From Dactylonectria macrodidyma (lineage: Eukaryota > Ascomycota > Sordariomycetes > Hypocreales > Nectriaceae), in NCBI GenBank assembly GCA_020744425.1, contig JAGMUV010000002.1:3950501-4014500 (forward strand): a stretch of DNA of 64,000 nucleotides, read 5' to 3'. Within the stretch, counting starts at the first letter, position 1. The number at the start of each line of letters is the position of its first letter. Positions 52,498-64,000 of this stretch are shown here, piece after piece. Both the position numbers and the translations under genes were made by a program. The notes under the pieces were generated by a model, which had not been told where the DNA came from, searched no databases, and saw only the letters and a program-made list of their open reading frames with translations.

Positions 52498-54357
52498 GGT
52501 GCGATTCTAATTGTAGATGGCACGAATCGGTGTCTGTGAAGATGAAGGAAAAAAGGTCAGCTTGGCGCGTCCTCTAGATGCGACAAAGTTGAGGCGTCGG
52601 CGATCCTGAGCCCTGAAGTGATGGGCTTGGTGCCGACGCGTCCTGATTGGGAAAGCCGGGTCTCACAAGCCGACGCCAGGAGAGGAATGGGAAATTCTGA
52701 GACTTTCAAACTGACCTCGCCTCAAGGGGAAAGATTACGGCCAGGTGGCCAACAGATGAGGAGGGGGATATGGGACAAGAAGAAGAAGGATACAAAGAAG
52801 AAGGGACAATCAAAAGAATGGAGAGAAGGCGGAAGAAATAAGAGGCAAGATGCAATGGCAAACTTGCCTGGGAGGCTGAGGAGGGAAAGAAGAAGAAAAG
52901 AGGAAGAGGTGCTACGAGTCTCACTCCCTTTGGAAATGCAGTAGCAAATGGATTCGCGTCTTGAGCTGAGCTGTCGAGGACAACTTGTTAGCTTCTTGCT
53001 CCCCAGCGGCTGATGATGCAGGGGGCAGTCAACTAGGTAAAAAGGTCTGGAGCCACTTTTTCTTCATTCTGGCCACTTGGCACTTTCTTCGCCGCTAATG
53101 GCCTTTTTAGACCACTCTCGTTTCCTTCTGCAGCGGAGCACAGTTACTCTAACCCGTGATTTCCAGTGGAGGGGCTATGGTAATAGGGGGTGGAGGCGGA
53201 AGGAAATGGGAGCTATTTCGGGGGTGTCATGGCACAGAAACGGTCAATGCTCCCCCCCTGAGCTGATCTAGTGATTGGGGACACAGGGCTGAAGGGGCCA
53301 TGGCCGATCACTCTCGTACGTAGAAAAGACCATTCATTGAGATGTATTCTCCGTAACTAGCTGTGAATCACAGACTGCTACTGTCCTGCCCCGTTATCGA
53401 TAATCATTGGACTCGAATTTCTTCGAGAGGTGGCGGGGGAAGGGAGCTGATGTTAGATGCCAGCAGAAAGACAGCTTAAGCTGTAATCATGACTGTAGCA
53501 TCCTCGCCTTTCTCGTGATAAAGCAAAAACGTGAAGCAGTAATAAGCCTTTAATCATTAAGCATATTGAACATCTTTTCCCCAGGCATCCAAATTGTTAG
53601 TCTCTCGCATGGAGCGAGCGGGACAGTGTTGCGAGCTGGGACAGAAGACCAAACTATGTCACATACAATGCACTTTGATGGGTCTATGCCACGCCATATT
53701 GTCTACATCGAGATGACCTCTAGACATGATGGAGATGCCATGATGGAATTAGAACCTGCCATCCTAGTAGTGAACACAGACGTATGTAATTATATATGTA
53801 CGTAATGCGCCCGTCCTCTTTTGACTTGGCCCGCACCTACGCATCCCAAAAGCCATGCCCCTCCTTTTTCTGTACCGACTCGAAGCCCCGCGCTTCTTAG
53901 AAACCTCCGCACGCCGTGTCCGGAGGGCGCGGGCGGGGTATCCGAACCAAGTCGGGTGGTCGCTCAGCGCAAAGAGCAGCAATGGTTGGCCGATCCACGG
54001 AAGAGCTTGGATTATGGTGGGCGGTAATAACGCACGATATGGATATGGTGCTTCTTTACCAACCAGTAGTCTAGGTGGTCCGAGGGTCCGATGTGGTGCA
54101 GTAGCCTGATACTGTTACAGTGATGAGCATGTTACAGTGATGAGCACAAAAGAGAGTCATTTCCAACGCCTTCCACTAACAACCGCCCATCCCAAACAAG
54201 CGGAGTAGGCCCCCGGAAGTCAAATATAGCTGCCGCCCGTCCCTCGCATCGCCTGAAAGTGTGTTTTGATCCTCCATCACTTCAGACCTACGTCCAAAAT
54301 CTCAATCTTCAGCATAACGACCGCTCTTCTATCTCTCTTCTTCCCTTCCTCCCAGGT
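52498..54357. promoter_or_regulatory. Divergent region between pmt1 and the RidA gene
   Basis: 1.9 kb hold both promoters. A purine-rich stretch on the plus strand (about 52740-52920) is a C/T-rich leader when read towards pmt1. A 17-bp unit is duplicated head to tail at 54113-54146, about 210 bp before the RidA start. No gene is supportable between. Confidence 0.55.
54113..54146. repeat. Perfect 17-bp tandem duplication
   Basis: TGTTACAGTGATGAGCA occurs twice in direct succession (54113-54129 and 54130-54146) in the upstream region of the RidA gene. Confidence 0.95.
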
Positions 54358-55084
54358 ATGTTGGCGCCCCTCGCCCGCAGAGCGCCCCGGGTCGCCGCCG
54401 CTCTTCGGTCTGTCCCTCCGATCGCGCGGGTCCCCAGGTTCACACGTCACCTCGTTAGAACACAATCCACCATGTCTGATCAGACCATTGTCTTCACTAA
54501 GAACGCCCCGGCTGGTGAGTACTTCCCTCAGCTTGGCCCTAGTAGCAATGTGACTGACAATTGCTCTCAGCTCTTGGCCCTTACGTACGTCACCCCGAGG
54601 GGAAGCCTCACGGGAAGCCTCGTCTCTCAACTCATTCACCAAATCTGGAGACACGCGACACTGACCTTCTCCACAGTCTCAAGCCATTAAGACCCCCAAT
54701 GCTATCTACTGCTCCGGCCAGATCCCCCTGACCCCCGAGGGCCAGTTCATCGAGGGCACCATTGGCGAGAAGACCCGCCAGTGCTGCAAGAACCTCCAGG
54801 CTGTCATTGAAGAGGCCGGCTCCTCCATGTCCAGAGTCGTGAAGGTCACCATTTTCCTGTCGGACATGGACCACTTTGCCGTACGTTGCCTATTGCCGTT
54901 ACCACTCACCGCCACGACAGAGCCCAGCCGCCATACAAATTATCACTGACTGACAAATTGGCAATAGGAAATGAACGCCGAGTATGAGAATTGGTTCTCA
55001 CACAAGCCTGCTCGTAGCTGTGTCGCCGTTAAGACTCTTCCCAAGAACGTCGACGTCGAGATTGAGGCCATTGTCCTCCCTTAA
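54358..55084 (+). CDS. mmf1: RidA/YjgF/UK114 family imine deaminase (four exons)
   Basis: Exons 54358-54514, 54571-54584, 54677-54880 and 54968-55084 encode 163 residues. Exon 2 is only 14 nt and codes for part of A-L-G-P-Y. RidA proteins hydrolyse reactive enamine/imine intermediates made by PLP enzymes, which protects branched-chain amino-acid metabolism. Family marks are S-Q-A-I-K, Y-C-S-G-Q-I-P, and the substrate carboxylate Arg141 in A-R-S-C-V-A-V. The first 38 residues are Arg/Ala/Pro-rich without acids, a mitochondrial presequence; a second in-frame Met39 (54472) begins the cytosolic-type protein. Yeast has separate Mmf1 (mitochondrial) and Hmf1 (cytosolic); here one gene could supply both by leaky scanning, which is inference. 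Confidence 0.93.
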
Positions 55085-55443
55085 ACAGCTTGAATTATAG
55101 CCATTGAGTTTAGGCAGTAGGACCATCTCAACCAAAAAGAAAAAAGTTGATCAGCACTCATTTTTCCTTCTTCTCATGTGACATCTACACATTGACTTTC
55201 GTGCTTGGAATCAAGGCATTGGCAGCGTTGCCTTCGATTACCATAATGAATCAGGTCTTAAGATTATTAGTTAAGAATTGGCACTCATATACAGCAATAT
55301 GGGCTCAACGTAGGAAGACGATGATAGGCAAGAACGCTTTAATTGGTGAATTTATTCTATGGAGCGAGGTAATCGGAAATCCAGTCATGCATAAGTAGCT
55401 AGGCATTTTTTCGTCATTCCTGTAAAGTTCCATGAAATCCTGC
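55085..55443. other. Convergent intergenic space
   Basis: 359 bp between the 3' ends of the RidA gene and the ARPC1 gene. It is A/T-rich in the middle and shows no gene. Confidence 0.5.
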
Positions 55444-56649
55444 CTAAGCACTCCAGATGACAACCCTGCCGTCGACACCGCTTGCTGTGGTCTGTTAGCT
55501 TTGCCTAGAACTGACACTGACAGGAGATGAGTGACTTACAGCTGAACTTCGTGACACGGTCACCAGAGGTCTCATACGGACGAATCATGGTCACAGTGTT
55601 CTGGTGGACCGTCTTGAGCTGCGTGTCGTCTTTAGCCTTGCCCTTCAGATCCATCTGCCTGAACATGTTCAAGGCAGACTCCTCTCGGTGCTCTCCCAGA
55701 CCGGGGCGACCCTTGGACTCGATTGTCCCAGCCAACCGCCATCCGGCTTCGCTACCCTGGAAGCGGAAAGCCTCACAATCGTAGCCAGCAGCGATGATCT
55801 CGTCTTCGGCGCTCCACAACAGGCTCTTGAAAGGGAGCATTTGGGTGGAGATTGTGACCACGGCACGAGGGGCCTGGTCCGGTCCGGTGGGATAGACGAC
55901 AGTGATGCTGCTGTCATGAGCAGCAAAGGCGAGGCTGTCACCGCTCGGGGAGAAAGCAACAGAGTGAACCCAACCGGCAGAGTTGTTCAGGAATTCTCCA
56001 CACACAGTGTTGAAGGGAAGTCGCTCGCCCCAGACGCCCGGAGGAGGACGGGCGTCGACACCCTTGATAAAGCTGGAGAGAACTCGAGCGTGGGCATCGG
56101 TAGAGCCGGCAGCGAGGAGGACGGAGTTGGGGTGCCAAGCGACACTGGTGATGGTGCTACGAATGGGCTTCTTCAGGTGTTTAGACACCCACCAGTCGTT
56201 CTCCTCCTCGAAGTAGCAGACGGCGATGACGCGGTCACCGGAACCAACGGCGAACTTGGTCTCGGAGGGTGACCAGCGAACAAAAGTGGCGGCCCTGTTG
56301 ATTCGAAGAAGGACAAGGGTAGGCTTGTATCCGGTTGGGGAGGGCTCCCAGACGAGGGCATTGCGATCTGTGGCGGTGTTAGATCGGTATCGACAAAGGG
56401 GCAGTTCGGGATGAAGCGGAACTAACCCTGAGAGCAGGTCACGATACGGCCGCTCTTGGGAGCAATGTCCACACTAGTGACGGTCTTGTCGTGGCCCTTG
56501 AGCTCATCCTTCAGCTTGAAGGCATTGCCAACCTTGGAGTATAGCTCGATGGTGGAGTCTCGAGTAACAGCCAACGTAGACTGATCAGCCGAAAACGAGT
56601 GGTCAACAATCGGGTTGTGGAACAAGTGGTGAACCTCGGGGGGAGCCAT
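55444..56649 (-). CDS. arc40: Arp2/3 complex subunit 1 (ARPC1/Arc40)
   Basis: Exons 56649-56427, 56367-55540 and 55484-55444 encode 363 residues, the usual ARPC1 size. It is a WD40 propeller that joins the actin-nucleating Arp2/3 complex and helps build branched actin at cortical patches. Repeats are visible as G-H-D-K-T-V-T-S-V-D, V-R-W-S-P-S-E, S-V-A-W-H-P-N and S-V-A-F-S-P-S-G. The last exon is only 41 nt: taking the acceptor at 55485-55486 gives S-S-G-V-D-G-R-V-V-I-W, the conserved last blade. A nearer AG at 55492-55493 would shift the frame. The start at 56649 places M-A-P-P-E-V-H-H-L just before the first blade; the frame is open further upstream. Confidence 0.94.
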
Positions 56650-57063
56650 GGCGAAGAGTGGGTTGTGGGATTTGCGATAGGAGGAGCTCTCTACTATCGC
56701 TTTAGTAGGGGTTGGGATGGTAGAAGAAGGAGTTTCGGGATGTGCTGGCAATGGAGAGGCTGACGATGATGCTGGGTCAGTGGGGGTGGGGTTACGTACC
56801 TACGTAGCCAGCTCCAAGCTTGGGCCACTCTCGACTTCCCAAGGCCGCCACTACAGTTCAGCGCTAAGCTCCGCGAGGCTGAGAGTTGACAAAAAACTCC
56901 ACCTGCACACAACCTCGACATCAACATATTCACGACTCTGGCACGCGCGCGAAGCCTCTCACCCTGCCCGATCTTGCTGTGAAGGCCACCGATTATCCGA
57001 ATTTCTGGAATAGAAGCATACCGACATATACAGTATACATAATACCACGGAGACGACGTCACA
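56650..57063. promoter_or_regulatory. Divergent promoter of arc40 and the snRNP gene
   Basis: 414 bp hold both promoters. Two TACGTA hexamers lie 2 bp apart at 56793-56806. No TATA box stands out. Confidence 0.5.
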
Positions 57064-57774
57064 ATGGCCGCCGCCGCCGCACCGCCTCGTGCTCTTCAGC
57101 CCAACTCCACCCTCCCCGCCAAAGTCCAACCCATCCCTCCCAACCAGACGTCAGTTTCTTGCATCGTCTCTTGTCGGAAATCTTCTAAAATTTCATAGTT
57201 TATACGTGACGAACCTACAATCTTCGAAACTGCAGAAGGCTGACTTGCGGACCGCGCTCTACATGTTGTTCTCGACATACGGCCCGGTGTTGGATGTGGT
57301 TGCCCTCAAGACTATGTCGATGCGCGGTCAGGCCCATATTGTGTACCGTGACGTACAGACAGCTACTCAGGCGATGAGGGCTCTGGAGGGACAAAATTTC
57401 CTTGGCCGTGACCTTGTGCGTGTCCATTGCTCACTGGGGTAGAGAGGCGAAAGCTAATATGTGTATAGAAAATCCAATACGCCAAGTCGAAGTCGAACTT
57501 TGTGGCTAAGCTCGATGGCACCTTCAAGATGCCTAGCGGATCTGGTGCTGCTGATGTCGAGCAGACAGAATTGCAACAGAGCATCTTCAACGCACCCCCT
57601 CCCGGAACAGCAGCAGCATCGGGCTCTGGACTGACGGCCAAACCAGCAGCAAGCGTGGATCATGTCATGCAGGATGCTGACACACCTGGGGACCGTGGCC
57701 AGAAGCGGACCCGCGATTCTGAGGACGAAAGTGACGACGATGTGGCTATGGAGGAGGATAGCGATGACGAGTAA
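57064..57774 (+). CDS. msl1: U2 snRNP B''/U1A-like RRM protein (three exons)
   Basis: Exons 57064-57149, 57199-57415 and 57469-57774 encode 202 residues. A single RNA-recognition motif spans about residues 28-110. RNP2 reads L-Y-V-T-N-L, RNP1 is R-G-Q-A-H-I-V-Y, and the Q-Y-A-K-S-K-S after the last strand is typical of the U1A/U2B''/SNF family. These proteins bind a stem-loop of U1 or U2 snRNA in the spliceosome. The single RRM and short size point to the U2B''/Msl1 type; U1A usually has a second RRM, absent here. The C-terminal half is low-complexity, ending in a run of Asp/Glu with possible CK2 sites. Both junctions fall at conserved positions of the fold. Confidence 0.9.
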
Positions 57775-57839
57775 TGGAACCCCAGCAATGGTCAGCTACG
57801 TCGATAGGATACGAGACCCGTTAAACGACCAGAGTCGCG
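57775..57839. other. Very short convergent space
   Basis: Only 65 bp separate the stop codons of the snRNP gene (plus) and atg10 (minus), so the 3' UTRs probably overlap as natural antisense. Confidence 0.6.
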
Positions 57840-58698
57840 TTATTGGATTGCCATCTCTTTGGGAACCCACAAGCTTACGCATCCTCCCACGAGCCCGAGC
57901 CAGATCATGAGGTAGTTCGTCCTGTCGCACTCAAACTTGGAGATGGCATCCCCGAGCAGGCAGGGATGGACGAAAAAGGACGGGACACCCGTGATAGGGT
58001 GATGCTGGAAAGCAAAGTATTAGTTAGGTCAACGGGCTTTTACGATACCCAGAATATGGAATTGACTTTTGGAAATAGCAATTCACATTACTTACATCCG
58101 CCGAGATGCCACCAACCCCACCAAGAGAGCGGAGGCCTGCCTTGTACTCGTCGGGGACCAGACGGCGGAAGACGGTGTCAATGTTGAAGGCAGGCTCATG
58201 GGCGGGAAGACCATGTAAAGTGAACCATAGACAAGGCACCCGATAGGTAGGATGAAGATGGATTTCGTACTCAACGATTCCGACGTCTAGACGGGATGGG
58301 TGCCTTACAAGGGCTGCCTAGGAATATGTGAGAAGAGAAAGTCCAAAGAAACGAGATACAGGATGAGGCTTCGTTACCTCGTCCCCATTCTCGGCATCCA
58401 TCATATCTCTATCTCCCGCAAGTGCAATGTCGTCCTTGGAATTATCAGAGAAGGAGAAACCGTCCAAGTCCAGCGAAAGGTCACCGTGGTCAAGGTCGGT
58501 TTGCAGTGGCCGCCTGATCTGAACGTACGTAGTGTATCCTCCTTCGAAGGAGAAGCTCGTATCAAGAGCCGTACACAGTCTGAGCTTCCACCGAATCCGC
58601 GCCGGTCCCAACTCGGCGCGGCAGTACTGCCGCTCCAGGTGGTGGCATGCCTCGGAGAACTCTTCCGGGTTGAGTGACGGGTAATTGGCGATACTCAT
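57840..58698 (-). CDS. atg10: Autophagy E2-like enzyme Atg10 (three exons)
   Basis: Exons 58698-58378, 58317-58096 and 58004-57840 encode 235 residues. Atg10 is the E2-like enzyme that joins ubiquitin-like Atg12 to Atg5, needed for autophagosome formation. The first exon begins M-S-I-A-N-Y-P and forms the N-terminal helix and strands. The second has V-P-C-L-W-F-T-L-H-G-L-P and G-G-V-G-G-I-S. The third has the active-site block H-H-P-I-T-G-V-P-S-F-F-V-H-P-C, with catalytic Cys196, and ends with an L-G-L-V-G-G-C-V-S-L-W segment. The last exon is short and easily missed, because without it the catalytic cysteine is lost. Donors are GTAACG and GTAAGT. Confidence 0.93.
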
Positions 58699-59436
58699 GG
58701 CTACTACTTTCCCCAGGTCGGCAGCGTGTTCTTCCGTCCGAACTGTACTGAGTGTAGATTATGGAGCCTGGAAAAAAAGCCTCTCTCGTTCCTTGAATTT
58801 CGGAGTGTTTCTGGTCGAGTCCCAGATTTTGCAACTGGTGATGGCTCACCTCGACCTTGTGTGGCTCTGACTTTGAATCTGACTCCGGAAGCCCAACTTG
58901 TGCGTCGTCGTCAGTAGGTGCAAGCGTCCCTGCGAGTCAGGGGGGGCCACTGAAGCCCTCTGAAAGGGTGTTGCTTATTATCGGTACAGTGCACTTTCTT
59001 CAGGGAGTCTGGGGGTGAGTGGCCCGACCAGAACAGCGCTAGCCCTGTACCCTTGCGGGGGACCCTTTTCGTCATGGTATCCTTATGGACAGAGTGCCTA
59101 GTTCGTAAGAAGTCAATACGGTCTTCGTGCAGGGGTCTAGAGTCTGGAGACTAGACCCGGACGCCTTTACTTGTGAAATCTGGTCTCGTGCTCGGACTCT
59201 AGAGCTTCCGCATCTTTGTTCGACGTTGCATTGCATTGTTCTTTTAGCCCTATATTGCCTTTTGCTCTTAGTGCCACATCACCTCTATCTTGGACTTCCT
59301 CTCAAGTTACCTATCCCTAATCCTTTTCCAGAGCCCGTCGCTGCAGTCGCCAAGACGCTATCGTTCCGTCGTTCCGTCAACCGTCCTCCTGCCGTCCTCC
59401 AACCGCCCTCGAACCCGATATGCTGTAGCAGTGCTC
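58699..59436. promoter_or_regulatory. Divergent promoter region of atg10 and mns1
   Basis: 738 bp hold both promoters. A pyrimidine-rich leader (about 59210-59430) precedes the mns1 start. No clear TATA box or gene was seen. Confidence 0.5.
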
Positions 59437-61601
<2,165 letters not shown>

Positions 61602-64000
61602 TGTCTGTTCTCGTTGGGCTTGAATTCAATCTTGGATATTTGTATATGGGAAGAGCGATGATGGGCAGGGCGCGGGTGTGCATACTATGTACTACCTATA
61701 TACGTGGCAGAGGCATTAGGTTGGACACGTTGGCCATGGCTAACTTAGATTGTATGATGACGATCGGGAAATAAGGCGCTGTTAATGTATAAGAACTAAA
61801 CTTTGGATTGGGATACCGAACAAGGAGCTGGCCGGGTGGAGGGTTGCAGGTGCGTCGACTGTTAAGCGGCTCGTGCACGCGGGGAGGAATTGATTCCGCT
61901 GCATGTCATGATGAACCAACAAAAGAGAGATGTTGCTTGTGGAGGGGTGAGTGATATGCGTCGATCACTTATGTGCGCGAAGTCTTGCATAGCAAAGGGG
62001 AGCGAAATCCTTGATGGTAGTGGTGTCGATGAACCGCTATGTGGTGGGAGGGATAACTAACAGCCATTGCTTATCTACCTTGTTGGTTGTGTTGGAGTTG
62101 GTCCTTGGGTCAGAGAGGGGTCCTCAAGGTTCTCACCCATGTCATCAAAGCTCACATATTCACAATTGCACAGTGTAATCAACCACCGTCACCACTCGCA
62201 ATGGAGCACTTGCTTAGTAGGCATGCACAGCGTCAAGGACTTGGTACGCGCTATTTGGGGCTTGCGTAGTAATTGCAACCTTGCGTTTAAGGGCCCGAGG
62301 GGATAAAACGCCCACCTTGTCCAGGCCGGCGGTGACCCCCCTTGTCGAGGATTGCAGCGGTGATTGGAGTTTGCTCGTCCCTTGGGCAACTTTATTCCAC
62401 CTGACAGATGGAGCTTGTGGGAGACGCTATTGCGGTGGTAGTGCTACGCGACGCCCGCACGGAAGAGGTGCATAAGCTGTAGGCAGTCGTTTTGGTAGCA
62501 GCCTCACACGAGGAGGAGGAGGATGCTGGAGTACCTAGGAAGCTAGAGGAGAGAGAGGGATTGGGAGATGACAGACTGGGAAGGGAGGGTGGCGATGGAG
62601 GATTCCGTTTCATCATGTGCCACCAATTGGCCCAAGGCCGTTGAGCAGGCTGGTGGTGCTGCGTCTTCTTTGAGCACCCATGCCAGCTTGTTCTTGAGAG
62701 AGTGTTGCTGCGGACGGATAGAATCGGCGAATCGTGCTTTGGTGTGTGTGCATGGCCATGTCGTCGCCCCAGCTGCCTTACCAGGCATTAGCCAACTTGA
62801 ATCCCTTTGGCCCATTCGCTCTTACAGTACCGCTATTCTGCACCTGCCGTTTGGTGCATCATACTACTGTGCTAGGACAAATATACTGTACCGTCGTTTC
62901 CCCTTCGTCCTCATCGATGCCGCTTGCTTGACTCAGGTCGTCGTATCACATCTCGCTCTGATTCTCCCCTCTCCCAGATTCGCGATTCTGCTGGCTACCT
63001 GCCTGGGCCTGGACCTGGTCTGGGCCTGGGGCTCCCCTAGAATGGTCGCTAAGTAGCGGCCATCCCGCCAGTGCCCTGTGCCATTTACCCCCCCCTGCGG
63101 GTCCTGCGCAGCCCCGCTGCGAGATAGCGTTCGATAGCTCCCAGGGCGCTGTGAGATTGGTGCAACGGGCGCAACATTTGACGGGCGACCAGCTTCGTTA
63201 GTGGGGGCGAGTCTGCCCTGTCGAGCGCTGACTGGCCGCCACGCCGCTGGGCTTGCGGCTTTGATGGGCGGAACGCTTCTCTCTGGGGCGCTCGCAAGAG
63301 GTACGTAGGACGCTGGAAGGACGCCACCGCCCGTTGTACCGTGTGCTGCAGCTACAGATGGATGCAGCGCCATCTTTTGTTGGGCGAACTGGGCGAAAAA
63401 GAGGCTTGCTTCTAGGTCCGGCTATCTAGGTCGTCAGTAGGCTATAGACGATACGGTAAGCGGTTCTTGGGGCGGGCAGCTGGTCTTGTGAGTGCCGTGT
63501 TGGCCTGTCTGCACTTTGACTACGCCAAGCACAAATGTCACCGTCGACGATGTCCAGCGGGCATGATAAGCCCACCACCATCTCTAGGTGCCCGCCAGCC
63601 CCTTCTTGGCCCAGACCGTCTTGTCCCACGGCAACGCTCTTCTCGGTCATCTTTTCCCCTCTGACGCCCAGGATCTCGAACAAGCTGCATCCGCTGCCAC
63701 GTTCTTCTTCTTCTCTTCTTTCTGAATTAAGTGACGTTTTTTTAACCCACGTCGGGTCGCTCCATCAACGGCGCTGGGCTTGTGACTCTCTACCAGTGAC
63801 CACCTGGGTAGTCACAAAGGTGTCAACCACGACATAGCAGAACTGGGGATATGCCGACAACCTCGTGGATAGCCCCGCCTCGCCTCGTGCGCCTTCAAAG
63901 ACTTCGACGACACGATCTGACACTATCACGCGCAGACCATTCGACGACTTTGGCCGGCCTCAACCGACGCGCAACCACCCTGCGAACCTGGATTGATTGA
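61602..64000. other. 2.4 kb without a supportable gene
   Basis: This holds the mns1 3' flank and 2 kb of G/C-rich sequence with several mid-length frames. The minus-strand frame 63373-62933 is Pro/Ala/Arg-rich without motif. A 150-nt ATG-started frame at 63851-64000 encodes a short Arg-rich peptide and ends exactly at the window edge. None is convincing as a gene. Confidence 0.5.

Noticed and set aside
62933..63373. 146-codon minus-strand Pro/Ala-rich frame
   Set aside because: No motif, no upstream exon that joins in frame, and mirror frames are just as open.

Overview
The window reads as nuclear DNA of a filamentous ascomycete. Genes are short-intron (45-115 nt, GT...AG, often GTAAGT donors), intergenic spaces are long, and the gene set is typical of Sordariomycetes, probably Hypocreales. 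Species cannot be fixed from sequence alone. No transposon with coding capacity, tRNA, rRNA, CRISPR or prokaryotic feature was found. Most gene models were assembled exon by exon; joined exon lengths are multiples of three in every spliced model.

Layout. 1-7.5 kb: 3' end of a 14-TM-type MFS transporter, a saccharopine-dehydrogenase-like reductase, and a Dnf3-type P4-ATPase on the minus strand. 7.5-15 kb: gene-poor, with a minisatellite and TG tracts around a secreted L-asparaginase with a glutamine-rich tract. 15-25 kb: TFIIB diverging from anthranilate phosphoribosyltransferase, an acidic membrane protein with a puzzling start, a mitochondrial CoA-transferase, and a PHD-finger protein. 25-35 kb: a 20-cysteine secreted protein, 4.3 kb without a gene, a four-TM membrane protein, and an asparagine-synthetase-like enzyme whose last exon is a short downstream one. 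35-47 kb: a GPI-anchored SGNH hydrolase, a poorly resolved orphan region with a perfect 16-bp inverted repeat, a C2H2 transcription factor, and 5.5 kb of empty DNA upstream of it. 47-61.6 kb is denser: a small Cys-cluster protein, a GT69 (CAP59-like) glycosyltransferase, PMT1-type O-mannosyltransferase, RidA, Arp2/3 subunit ARPC1, U2B''-like snRNP protein, ATG10 and ER alpha-1,2-mannosidase. The last 2.4 kb has no supportable gene.

How the genes relate. Most are housekeeping genes without operon-like logic. A loose theme is the secretory pathway: PMT1, GT69 and MNS1 lie within 14 kb, and Dnf3, asparaginase, the SGNH hydrolase and the Cys-rich protein are all membrane or secreted products. I found no biosynthetic backbone enzyme, so no metabolite cluster is claimed. 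The best candidates for something undescribed are the secreted Cys-rich, glycine-zipper protein (24970-25851), the orphan locus at 37-38.4 kb with its inverted repeat, and the broken N-terminal frame of the acidic membrane protein near 19.3 kb.
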